From NCBI GenBank assembly GCA_016709305.1, contig JADJNA010000062.1, positions 105,001 to 169,000 on the forward strand: 64,000 nt of DNA, read 5' to 3'. The notes under the pieces were generated by a model, which was given only the letters and a program-made list of their open reading frames with translations, did no database searches and had not been told where the DNA came from. This DNA comes from Candidatus Villigracilis saccharophilus. GTDB taxonomy: Bacteria; Chloroflexota; Anaerolineae; Anaerolineales; Villigracilaceae. Shown one piece after another: positions 54,436 to 62,644 of this stretch (the first letter of the stretch is position 1; every line of letters starts with the position of its first letter). The translations under genes were made by a program, and so were the position numbers.

Positions 54436-55410
54436 GTGGATTATAAAAAGCTTGGCAGGACAGGTTTAAAAGTTTCCCCTCTGTGTATGGGTACTATGCA
54501 ATTCGGCTGGTCTGTGAACGAATCGGATACACATAAAATACTTTCTGCAACACTGGATGCTGGCATTAATTTTATTGATACTGCAGATGTTTATTCCAAG
54601 TGGGTGGTCGGTAACCCGGGCGGTGTTTCTGAATCCTTCATTGGAAATTGGATGAAACAGAATAAGATTCCGCGTGACCAGATCGTTCTGGCTACAAAAG
54701 TGCGCGGTGAAATGGGAAAAGGCCCGAATGATCAAGGCTTGAACCGTGTGCATATCATGAACGCAGTTGAGGCATCCCTGCACCGTTTGCAGACAGATTA
54801 TATTGATCTGTATCAGTCCCACTGGACTGATGATGACACTCCCGTTGATGAAACCCTACGCGCCTTTGATGATCTGGTGAAGCAGGGCAAAGTCCGTTAT
54901 GCTGGCGCGTCTAATTATGCCGCGTGGGAGTTGATGCAGGCGCTTTGGACTTCGGATAAAAATCATCTTGTGCGCTATGATTCGATCCAGCCGCATTACA
55001 ACCTCCTTCATCGCGATGAATTCGAGCATGAGTTGCGTGCTGTTTGTGTGTCTTATGGGATCGCAGTGATTCCTTACAGTCCGCTGGCGGGTGGATTCCT
55101 GACGGGCAAGTATAGGAAGAACACGCCTTTACCTGAAAGCAAGCGCGCGGAAGGCCGCAAACGTGAAATGACTGATAAGAATTTTGCATTAATCGATGAG
55201 ATGGAGGTGATCGCATTACGCCATGAGGCAACCATTTCGCAAATTGCGCTTGCGTGGATGCTGGCTGATCCCATCATTACCAGCCCTATTATTGGGGCGA
55301 CCTCTATTGAGCAATTGGAAGAAAACCTGGGTTCGTTGAAGGTGAAGTTGGGTGAAGACGAGATAGCTTCTCTCAACAAGTTGACTGCATGGAGTGATGC
55401 GGACGAATAA
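54436..55410 (+). CDS. Aldo/keto reductase
   Basis: 324 residues from GTG 54436, preceded by TGGAGGT. The catalytic tetrad is seen as FIDTADVYS (Asp, Tyr), LATKVRGE (Lys) and YQSHWTD (His); the NADPH site is near SPIIGATSIEQLEENL at the end. The family reduces aldehydes and ketones with NADPH; the substrate cannot be predicted. It begins a short run with the hydrolase gene 15 bases later. Confidence 0.92.
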   Translation: MDYKKLGRTGLKVSPLCMGTMQFGWSVNESDTHKILSATLDAGINFIDTADVYSKWVVGNPGGVSESFIGNWMKQNKIPRDQIVLATKVRGEMGKGPNDQGLNRVHIMNAVEASLHRLQTDYIDLYQSHWTDDDTPVDETLRAFDDLVKQGKVRYAGASNYAAWELMQALWTSDKNHLVRYDSIQPHYNLLHRDEFEHELRAVCVSYGIAVIPYSPLAGGFLTGKYRKNTPLPESKRAEGRKREMTDKNFALIDEMEVIALRHEATISQIALAWMLADPIITSPIIGATSIEQLEENLGSLKVKLGEDEIASLNKLTAWSDADE

Positions 55411-55425
55411 ACGGCCGAGGAAAAT

Positions 55426-56358
55426 ATGCGTTCAAAAATGAAATGGGTCATTCCGTTCTTTCTGGTTTTAATTGTTGCAGGGCTGTATTTGTATCCTATT
55501 CAGCGCGTGCCTTTTAACGAGGTATATGCAAAGGCAGAAGAGTCTGAATCGGTTTCATTATCTGCGTTTCGCGTTAACTATCCGTCGCGTATGTTGGAAG
55601 TAAATGGCGTGGAATGGGAATATCTTGCAATGGGTGAGGGAGAAGAAACGATCCTCTTCCTGCATGGCATGACCGGCGCGTATGATATTTGGTGGCATCA
55701 ACTTGAAGCGCTTCAATCTGATTTTCGTGTGATTGCAGTGACATATCCAGCAGTGAATACGCTTGCTGAATTGGACACAGGTGTAATGTCCATTTTGGAA
55801 GCCGAGGGCGTGGATAAGTTTAATGTGGTGGGCACATCCCTTGGCGGATACTTTGCGCAATATTTGGTTGCGTATCACCCTGACCAAATCCTGCGTGCTG
55901 TTTTCTCGAACACTTTCCCACCGAATGATCTGATCGCTGAAAAGAATAAGACTATTGGGACGGCATTGCCATTCCTGCCCGAATGGCTGGTGATCGATGT
56001 GCTGCGCGGCAGTTTTGCTAGCAGTGTATATCCAGCTTCGGGTAACGATGAACTGACTTTGGCTTTTCTAAACGAGATCAGCTATGGAAGAATGAGCAAG
56101 GCGCAGGTGGTGGGACGTTTCCACTGTGTAGTTGAGAAATTTGAAGCGCCAGATTTAAATACACTTGAAATCCCCGTACTGATCGTTGAGGCAGATAATG
56201 ACCCGCTGGTTGAGTTGGTTTTGCGTGAACAATTGAAGGCGGTTTATCCAACTGCCGAAGTGCAGACTTTTTCACGAGTTGGTCATTTTCCGTACTTAAA
56301 TCGAGCATCGGAATACACAAAAATTCTTGCAGATTTTCTGGTCAAGCCGCTTAAGTAA
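55426..56358 (+). CDS. Membrane-anchored alpha/beta hydrolase
   Basis: 310 residues. One N-terminal membrane segment (about 6-24) then an alpha/beta hydrolase fold: ILFLHGMTGAYDIWW (oxyanion region), the nucleophile Ser in VVGTSLGGYFAQYL near residue 139, acid in IVEADNDPLV near 262 and His in RVGHFPYLNR near 287. It is probably an esterase or related enzyme facing outside. It follows the aldo/keto reductase gene after 15 bases. Confidence 0.85.
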   Translation: MRSKMKWVIPFFLVLIVAGLYLYPIQRVPFNEVYAKAEESESVSLSAFRVNYPSRMLEVNGVEWEYLAMGEGEETILFLHGMTGAYDIWWHQLEALQSDFRVIAVTYPAVNTLAELDTGVMSILEAEGVDKFNVVGTSLGGYFAQYLVAYHPDQILRAVFSNTFPPNDLIAEKNKTIGTALPFLPEWLVIDVLRGSFASSVYPASGNDELTLAFLNEISYGRMSKAQVVGRFHCVVEKFEAPDLNTLEIPVLIVEADNDPLVELVLREQLKAVYPTAEVQTFSRVGHFPYLNRASEYTKILADFLVKPLK

Positions 56359-56362
56359 ATCC

Positions 56363-56396
56363 AAAAAAATGGAAGACCATCGTCTTCCATTTTTTT
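56363..56396. terminator. Bidirectional terminator between hydrolase and thioesterase genes
   Basis: AAAAAAATGGAAGAC (56363-56377) and GTCTTCCATTTTTTT (56382-56396) form a 15-bp stem with a four-base loop and T tracts on both strands. Confidence 0.85.
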
Positions 56397-56805
56397 ACTC
56401 CAATCTAAACACGTTTGAAACTTCCGCGGGGATCGCGAGCGGCCTGCCAGTTTTTACATCCACAAAGACCCAGTCTGTTTCGCCTTTCACCAAAACTTCC
56501 CCACCTGCTTCTCTGATAAATTCATATTTGCGGAGCGACCTGACACGGCGGATATTTTCCACCCAGGTTTTGATCTCAATTTCCTCGCCGATAAATGCAG
56601 GCAGGAAGTATTCTATTCGATGTTCGCGCACCACCCAGGTTGAGTCTGCTCCCTGTGCGGCGATTCCACCGATTGATGCATAATGCTCGACGGCAATGTC
56701 TTGCATCCATTGCACATACATCACGTTGTTGACGTGGTTGTTTTCGTCAATTGCGGACTCAGGAACGATGAGTATTTTTGAGTAAACGGGGGAGGCGGGA
56801 TTCAT
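56395..56805 (-). CDS. 4HBT-fold acyl-CoA thioesterase
   Basis: 136 residues. The hot-dog fold signature is seen in IDENNHVNNVMYVQWMQD, where the acid-and-Asn pattern acts in thioester hydrolysis. IEYFLPAFIGEEIEIKTWV is the second strand-helix unit. The substrate is probably an acyl-CoA or an acyl-carrier thioester. It starts three bases after the CDF exporter stop and so belongs to the end of the metal operon on paper. Confidence 0.88.
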   Translation of the reverse strand: MNPASPVYSKILIVPESAIDENNHVNNVMYVQWMQDIAVEHYASIGGIAAQGADSTWVVREHRIEYFLPAFIGEEIEIKTWVENIRRVRSLRKYEFIREAGGEVLVKGETDWVFVDVKTGRPLAIPAEVSNVFRLE

Positions 56806-56808
56806 ATC

Positions 56809-57746
56809 TTAATGTTGGTGTGTGGAAATTACATCCTGAATGTCGCAATACAATAACTTCTGTCCGCCACAATCACATTCCAATTGCAATGTTGCATGGC
56901 GGATGTTGTACTTGTGTGTGAGGATCTCATTCAGGTTGTGTTGAATCGGCGAGCCTGCGCTGACCAGCACGTCGTCTGTGACGATGTGGGCGGAGAGCGC
57001 GCGCAAGTTCTCGTTGATGCTCCAGACGTGCAGATCGTGAATATCTCGCACGCCTTCCACGTTGAGCAGGTCAGTGACCATTGCGTCCATGTTTATGCTT
57101 TCAGGAGTGCTCTCCAATAAAATGTGAATGGATTGACGCAGAATGCCCCACGCGTTCCATAGAATAAATGCGCCGATCAGCACACTCACCAGCGGATCGA
57201 GCCAGTCCCAATTCGTGAAGGCGATGATGATGCCAGCGATGACCGCACCAAGCGTAGATAGCACATCTCCCATCAAATGCAGGAACGTGCTGCGTAAATT
57301 TAGATCGTATTCGCTCCCGCTTTTGACCAGCCAGGCTGTACCTGCATTGATCAAAAATGCCAAAGCACCGACTCCGATCAGGATCGCCGAATCAACTTCG
57401 GGCGGAGCCAGGAAGCGATGCCAGGCTTCGTAAAAAATCCCAAGCGCGATCAAAACCAGTGTCGTCGAATTCACCAGCGCGACCAGGATTCCAACACGAT
57501 GATAGCCAAAAGTTTTTTCTGAATGGGCGGGCTGTGTGGCAAGTTTTACGGCATACCAGCTTAAGCCGAGCGCGATGACATCGGTAAAATTATGCGCCGC
57601 GTCGGTCAGCAGGGCGAGGCTGTTGCCTAAGATGCCTGCGGCGATCTCAACGATCACGAACGCGGCTGTTAGTCCGAGCGAAAGGGCAAGGCGTTTGGTG
57701 GTCTGGTTGGCCAGGTCGCCGATGTGAGTGAGTGATTGTGCTGCAT
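56809..57746 (-). CDS. Cation diffusion facilitator (CzcD/ZitB type), N-terminus broken by a 1-base deletion
   Basis: About 312 residues if one base is restored near 57725. The ATG at 57746 gives MQHNHS, then LTHIGDLANQTTKRLALSLG continues in the next frame. Metal-site sequences are LLTDAAHNFTDVIALGLS and FLHLMGDVLSTLGAV, each with the His/Asp pair of the family, and the C-terminal cytoplasmic domain ends in the His-rich LECDCGGQ region. It exports divalent metal ions such as zinc or iron by proton antiport. It follows FeoB C-terminal part and a palindrome. Confidence 0.85.
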
Positions 57747-57757
57747 GTCGACATTAT

Positions 57758-57792
57758 AAAGTGACAGTCACCTTTTGGGTGACTGTCACTTT
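57758..57792. promoter_or_regulatory. 15-bp-arm palindrome between feoB and the CDF gene
   Basis: AAAGTGACAGTCACC (57758-57772) and GGTGACTGTCACTTT (57778-57792) are perfect complements with a TTTTG loop. It could be an operator for the CDF gene or a transcription stop after feoB; no clear T tract follows. Confidence 0.6.
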
Positions 57793-57797
57793 GGTTG

Positions 57798-59195
57798 TTA
57801 TACCCAGCCCAGTAATCTTGCGATGCTTGCTGTGAGGAAAGTGACAACGATCGCTGTGCCGAGAGTCATCACCACGCTCAAGGTTGCCCATTTCAGAGAC
57901 TTGGTTTCTTTATAAATGGTCATGATCGTTGTGGCACAAGGGTTATGCAACAGCGCGAACAACATCAGGTTGATCGCCGTCAGCATGGTCCAGCCGTTCC
58001 CGTTTACGAGCAGGTCGAAAATTTCGGTGTTACTGGTGGGTCCGTTGATCATCATACCTGCGCCCATGTAAACCATCATCATGGTCGGGACGACAATTTC
58101 ATTCGCGGGAATGGCGATGATATATGCCAGGATGATCACACCGTCGAGCCCCAACAACAATCCAAATGGATTTAACCAATCTGCGATCATGCGCGCGAGG
58201 TTTGTATCTCCGGTGGTGATGTTGGCCAATATCCAAATGATCGCGCCAGCTGGCGCAGCAGTTTGCATGGCGCGCCACAACACGAAGATGGTGCGGTCAA
58301 TGATGGATGTGTATAAAATGCGGCTGACATTGGGTCTGCGGTAGGGAGGCAGTTCCAAAGTGAATGCGGATGCTTCGCCTTTCAAGACGGTTCTGGATAA
58401 GACCCACGAGGCGATGAATGTGAACATCACACCGATCAACACCACGCCGACAACTGTTGCCGCGGCGATCAGGGAGGTCAAGGCTGGGGGGAAGGACGCT
58501 GCCACGAAAACAGTAGCAAGCATAATTAAAGTCGGGAAGCGCCCATTGCACGGGACAAAGTTATTTGTCAAGATGGCGATCAGGCGTTCACGCGGAGAGT
58601 CGATCACACGCGTTGCGATCACGCCTGCCGCGTTACATCCGAAGCCCATTGCCATGGTCAGGGATTGTTTGCCGTGTGCGCCTGTTTTCTTGAACATCCA
58701 ATCCATGTTGAATGCCACGCGCGGCAGGTAGCCGAGGTCTTCTAAAAATGTGAAGGCGGGGAAGAAGATCATCATCGGCGGCAGCATCACACTGACAACC
58801 CATGCCAGTCCGAGATAGACCCCATCCCAAAGGAAGCCCGTGATCCACCATGGCATTCCAACTTGATTGAAGAGCGCGCGTCCATAATCGCCGATGCCAA
58901 ATAACACAACTGCGATCCAACCCGAAACCACATTCGCGCCAGAAACTGTCAGCCAGATGATCAGGCCTAACAGTAGCAGCATAATGGGTAAACCCGTATA
59001 TGGTGATGTGACGAGGCGGTCTATCTTTTGATCAAAATCATATTTTTTATCCGTTGTACTCTTTACCGCGCGCTTCGCAATATTTTCAGCTTCTGTATAA
59101 AGTGACTTCACGATCTCATCTCTAAATCCTGTAGAGAGATTGTTTCGTAAAGATTCTGCTTTTGCTAATATGTCGTTTGGTTGTATATTATTCAT
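57798..59195 (-). CDS. Ferrous iron transporter B, membrane part (split FeoB)
   Basis: 465 residues that hold the membrane half only: a charged amphipathic N-terminus, then gate-like segments with NNFVPCNGRFPTLIMLATV and later LLHNPCATTIMTIYK, the conserved Cys-containing motifs of FeoB. The GTPase half is a separate gene (59293-60129). The gene starts at ATG 59195 with GAGGT just upstream, separated by about 97 bases from the GTPase gene. The two parts together would equal a full FeoB of the Fe(II) uptake system. Confidence 0.9.
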   Translation of the reverse strand: MNNIQPNDILAKAESLRNNLSTGFRDEIVKSLYTEAENIAKRAVKSTTDKKYDFDQKIDRLVTSPYTGLPIMLLLLGLIIWLTVSGANVVSGWIAVVLFGIGDYGRALFNQVGMPWWITGFLWDGVYLGLAWVVSVMLPPMMIFFPAFTFLEDLGYLPRVAFNMDWMFKKTGAHGKQSLTMAMGFGCNAAGVIATRVIDSPRERLIAILTNNFVPCNGRFPTLIMLATVFVAASFPPALTSLIAAATVVGVVLIGVMFTFIASWVLSRTVLKGEASAFTLELPPYRRPNVSRILYTSIIDRTIFVLWRAMQTAAPAGAIIWILANITTGDTNLARMIADWLNPFGLLLGLDGVIILAYIIAIPANEIVVPTMMMVYMGAGMMINGPTSNTEIFDLLVNGNGWTMLTAINLMLFALLHNPCATTIMTIYKETKSLKWATLSVVMTLGTAIVVTFLTASIARLLGWV

Positions 59196-59292
59196 TTGAT
59201 ACCTCGTAAAAAGTGTCGATGTGTCGTAGTGTCAGGGGCGTCATTGAACAGACACCTTTGACCCATTTTGATTTTGACACTTTCTTACTCTC

Positions 59293-60129
59293 TCACTGTC
59301 TTCCTTCAACAGACATCTTGCCGCTGAACTGGACATCCGCACGTTGTTGGCGTGAGACAATATCGCCCAACTCGCCCGTGGAGAGTGCTTTCTGCACCCG
59401 CGCATCGCCGTCCAGTAAACGGATCGCAAGCCAGCGTGCGTTTGGAATGCCAGGCGCCATTTCTTCGATCATCGGCACGAGTTCATTCACCGCTTTTTGG
59501 AATTCGGGGGTGCCGCTCACGCGCAAGGGTTTGGTCACTATATTTCCTTCGATCACATCTGCGACAGCACCCAGTAAAGTATGAATCCCTTCGCCTGTTC
59601 GGGCGGTGATCGCAATCGCTGGGATGCCCAGATCGCGGCTCAAGGAACGCGGATCAACTTCGAGCCCTTTTCTTTTTGCTTCATCCATTAAGTTGATGGC
59701 AACCACAACATTCTCTGTGATCTCCATAACCTGTAAAACAAGATTTAAATTTCTTTCCAACGAGGTCGCGTCCGTCACGACGATGGTGCAGCTTGGCTGT
59801 CCAAAAAGTATAAAATCACGCGCCACCTCTTCATCTTGCGAAGCTGAAAGCAGTGAATACGTTCCAGGCAGGTCAACCAGCTTGTAGCGCATCTTGTTGA
59901 ATTCAAATCCACCTTCTGCGCGAGTCACTGTTTTTCCAGGCCAATTGCCTGTATGCTGCTTCAAACCAGTCAGCGCATTAAATAAAGTGGATTTTCCCGT
60001 GTTCGGGTTTCCAGCCAGCGCGATCACACGGTCAAAATCTCCGACCTTGATTCCCATCTGCTCCAACTGTGTGAACGCAGGACAAGTTTCGCAATGTTCG
60101 GTGGGGAGTACGGTTTTAGTGTTTGTCAT
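59293..60129 (-). CDS. FeoB GTPase domain protein (split FeoB)
   Basis: 278 residues. G1 is GNPNTGKSTLFNALTG near residue 41, the switch has LVDLPGTYSLLSAS, G4 is INLMDEAKRKGL and G5 ITARTGEG. The N-terminal tag carries CETC, which may bind metal. It ends GKMSVEGRQ after an alpha-helical region, just where the membrane half would begin in a one-chain FeoB. It is followed by the membrane part. Confidence 0.9.
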   Translation of the reverse strand: MTNTKTVLPTEHCETCPAFTQLEQMGIKVGDFDRVIALAGNPNTGKSTLFNALTGLKQHTGNWPGKTVTRAEGGFEFNKMRYKLVDLPGTYSLLSASQDEEVARDFILFGQPSCTIVVTDATSLERNLNLVLQVMEITENVVVAINLMDEAKRKGLEVDPRSLSRDLGIPAIAITARTGEGIHTLLGAVADVIEGNIVTKPLRVSGTPEFQKAVNELVPMIEEMAPGIPNARWLAIRLLDGDARVQKALSTGELGDIVSRQQRADVQFSGKMSVEGRQ

Positions 60130-60143
60130 TTTTCCTCATATCT

Positions 60144-60227
60144 GTCATTGCGAGGGCGCTCCTGTTCTTCGCCCGAAGCAATCTCGTGTTAAAAGTAGAT
60201 TGCTTCGCAAGGTGCGCTCGCGATGAC
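60144..60227. repeat. Palindromic dispersed-type repeat in the intergenic space before the FeoB GTPase gene
   Basis: The segment begins GTCATTGCGAG and ends CTCGCGATGAC, with inner AGCAATCT and AGATTGCT arms, forming a long imperfect hairpin. This CATTGCGAG...GATTGCTTCG pattern is a widely scattered bacterial repeat type. Copy number elsewhere cannot be judged from one window. Confidence 0.7.
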
Positions 60228-60234
60228 GTAAAAT

Positions 60235-61241
60235 TTATACGGGCTTCACCCAAATCTGTGCCGCCTGATCTTTTCGCAACGCGATCAATGTGCCGCGCAC
60301 GCGATAGGCGCGCGGGTCGCCAAAAAAGTTTTGCAGTTCAGGGTAGATCGTGGTTCCTGGGGTGAGTCCCAGGTCTAAAAATCGTCTGCGTGTAAAACCC
60401 TGCACCGCGTCATCCAGGATCACAATTTCTCCGCGTTGGTCATGCTGCAACTCCACCAGCGGGATCGCGCTCGCTTTTGCAATTTCACTTTCAGGCAGCG
60501 CAGATACACTCACATTTGCCGCCACCGCTGGCGCAAGCCGATACTCGGTCTCGCCATCAGTCAATAAAATCCGCTGTGAGTTTCGATCCAGGATCCGGAT
60601 GGTTTGACCCAAACGGAGTCCCGCCGCCAGGATCTGTTCAAACGCTAAAGCAGGCTCATCCTCAAGGTGCACGATCCGTGCTGGACCTTCAGACTGCCAC
60701 GACGTCAACGGCATTCCCTCAGCCTTGAGCAGAGTCCCCTCACGGGTTGGGATGGGATCGCCGTGTGGATCACGCATCGGATGGCCCAGAGCCGCGTCCA
60801 GATCGTTGAGTTGAGCTTCCGTGAGCGAGTGTTCGCGCCGCTCGGATTCGCCGTGTACTTTTTCCAAGGGCATACGCGCTTCATCGGTAAGGTAGCGTTC
60901 CCACAAACGATGCGCGCGCACAACATGCATGGCCCAGCGTTCGCCTTCAGTGGTAAGGTTTAATATCGCGCCGCGTGATTCGAGCAAGCCTTGTGTTTCC
61001 ATTGTTTCGATCAAACGCATCACCAGTTTCTTTGAACATCCAACGTGCCGGCCAGTGACTCGGGAGACGCATGTCGTCCTTGTTGTTCCCGGTCAAGTAA
61101 ATGTTTAAGCGCATCTTCCACCTGTTCGCGTTCATGGGCGGCTCGATAAGTTTTATAGATCGCGATCAAACCTACGCGCGGTAGGAAGGTGACGAGGAGG
61201 ACGAGTGAAACTGTGATAAGTATCCAGGTTATTGAAGTCAT
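60235..61241 (-). CDS. Membrane-anchored DtxR-type regulator with FeoA domains, broken by a 1-base deletion
   Basis: About 335 residues when one base is restored near 61020. The N-terminus has one membrane segment (about 6-30); an iron-dependent repressor HTH follows (SPESLAGTLDV and then VMRLIETMETQGLLE) with the dimerisation helix HRLWERYLTDEA, and the tail has two FeoA-type SH3 modules (about 190-245 and 250-335, RFLDLGLTPGTTIYPELQN). As written there are two ORFs, 61020-61241 and 60235-61023. The start follows AGGAG. The gene overlaps operon spacing with the ICMT-like gene and precedes split feoB. Confidence 0.8.
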
Positions 61242-61249
61242 TTTTACTC

Positions 61250-61840
61250 CTAGAGCTTGGGCAGGAACGCCCCGGTTGTTTTCATATAATTTCGATATTC
61301 ATCGCCAAATTTTTCGATGAGATGGGCTTCCTCATTTGGAAGTCTGACGGCGAGGAGGATGTATGACAGACTCGCCATTGCGGCAATGAACCAATTACTA
61401 GCAATAACAGCAAAGGATAGAAACAGCAATGTCCCAACCGAATAAAGCGGATGTCGCACCCAGTGATAGATTCCGCGAGTGACTAATTTATGCTCTTTGC
61501 GAGTACCAACTGTTGGACTGATGTTTGTACCAAGGCTGCTGAATAACCAGTAGATGAGGAGTACACAAATGAAGCCGGTTCCTACCCCGATCCAACGCAC
61601 CAAAGTGGGGAAGTCAACTTTTGACCATGCCAATACAGGCGGGTAAATTAAGTACCCGATAATACTTAGCCACAGAATCGAACCGCCGGTGCGAAGGAGA
61701 AGTATCATCGCGATACCCTCGTCTTTCCACGGAACTTTTTCACCAGTGACTCTGTCTGCATTATGGCGGAAATAAGAGGAGATGGATATGCTGGATAGAA
61801 ATATTATTGCTGCAAATATTCGAAATATGTTCTCGTTCAT
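61250..61840 (-). CDS. Isoprenylcysteine carboxyl methyltransferase-family (ICMT/PEMT-like) membrane protein
   Basis: 196 residues with five hydrophobic segments. VTRGIYHWVRHPLYSVGTLL is the core of the ICMT/PEMT signature and NEEAHLIEKFGDEYRNYMKT the following helix, which bind SAM in family enzymes. In bacteria most such proteins have no known substrate. It lies between the DtxR regulator and the DtxR-FeoA gene, 9 bases from the latter. Confidence 0.82.
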   Translation of the reverse strand: MNENIFRIFAAIIFLSSISISSYFRHNADRVTGEKVPWKDEGIAMILLLRTGGSILWLSIIGYLIYPPVLAWSKVDFPTLVRWIGVGTGFICVLLIYWLFSSLGTNISPTVGTRKEHKLVTRGIYHWVRHPLYSVGTLLFLSFAVIASNWFIAAMASLSYILLAVRLPNEEAHLIEKFGDEYRNYMKTTGAFLPKL

Positions 61841-61854
61841 GTTCTACCTCTAAA

Positions 61855-62526
61855 TTATTTGTCTACAAATACCTGGCTTGTGACAGCTGTCCCAAGGACC
61901 AAGTTTGACTTTTGGCCTTCAACTTTAATTGTGAGATTGCCATCGAATTCGGAATAATTCGTTACCGTAATTTTCACTTCAGGCACAACGCCGATCTTGT
62001 GTAGGTGTCGGAGCAAAGCCGGGTCATCGTCTGATACTCGTCGAACGGTGGCAGTATCGTCGGTCCGCAATGAAGCGAGCGGGCATGATTTGTCAGCAGG
62101 CATAACCAGATCTGCTGTGGGTATTAATTCACCATGTGGGTCACGGGTTGGGTGCCCCAACGCCGCAGCCATGCGTGCCTCAAAATCCTCAGAGATCACA
62201 TGTTCGAGTTTGTCCGCTTCGCAATGGACTTCATCCCATGAATACCCAAGTGTGTTGACGAGAAAAGTTTCTAGCAAGCGATGATGGCGGATCACTTCGA
62301 GTGCCGCTTTTTCTCCATTGCTGGTGAGTGTGACCCCCTGATGTTTTTTGTAAACGACCAGAGGGGGCTTGGAACTGGCCAGCTTTTGGAGCATGCCAGT
62401 CACAGAGGCCGGCGCGATGTTGAGCCGTGCCGCAATATCATTCGTGCTGGCAGCGCCGCCTTGCCCGTTCAACTCATATATATGTTTGAGGTAATCTTGA
62501 ATCGATTGAGTCATTAGCTCAGTCAT
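61855..62526 (-). CDS. DtxR/MntR-family metal-dependent regulator
   Basis: 223 residues from ATG 62526 (a second ATG lies at 62514). The winged HTH is TNDIAARLNIAPASVTGMLQ near residue 30, and metal and dimer contacts include HRLLETFLVNTLGYSWDEVHCEA and HPTRDPHGE. A C-terminal FeoA-like SH3 module (VPEVKITVTNYSEFDGNL) is present, so this is a full-length IdeR/MntR-like repressor. It heads the operon ICMT, DtxR-FeoA, FeoB pair, CDF, thioesterase. It probably acts at the palindrome just upstream. Confidence 0.92.
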   Translation of the reverse strand: MTELMTQSIQDYLKHIYELNGQGGAASTNDIAARLNIAPASVTGMLQKLASSKPPLVVYKKHQGVTLTSNGEKAALEVIRHHRLLETFLVNTLGYSWDEVHCEADKLEHVISEDFEARMAAALGHPTRDPHGELIPTADLVMPADKSCPLASLRTDDTATVRRVSDDDPALLRHLHKIGVVPEVKITVTNYSEFDGNLTIKVEGQKSNLVLGTAVTSQVFVDK

Positions 62527-62553
62527 TCTGTTTTGTCCTTTTCTGGTTTATTA

Positions 62554-62585
62554 ATTATAAATTTAGGATAACCTAAATTTATAAT
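62554..62585. promoter_or_regulatory. DtxR-type palindromic operator
   Basis: ATTATAAATTTAGG (62554-62567) and its exact complement at 62572-62585 flank ATAA; the core TTTAGG-ATAA-CCTAAA matches the style of DtxR/IdeR/MntR boxes. It lies 28 bases upstream of the DtxR gene start and 60 bases before the divergent SIS gene. Confidence 0.7.
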
Positions 62586-62644
62586 AGCTTAAATTATTTT
62601 ATATGTCAAGCCTGTTTGTCTTATTTTCGTTGTAAAATAATGAT

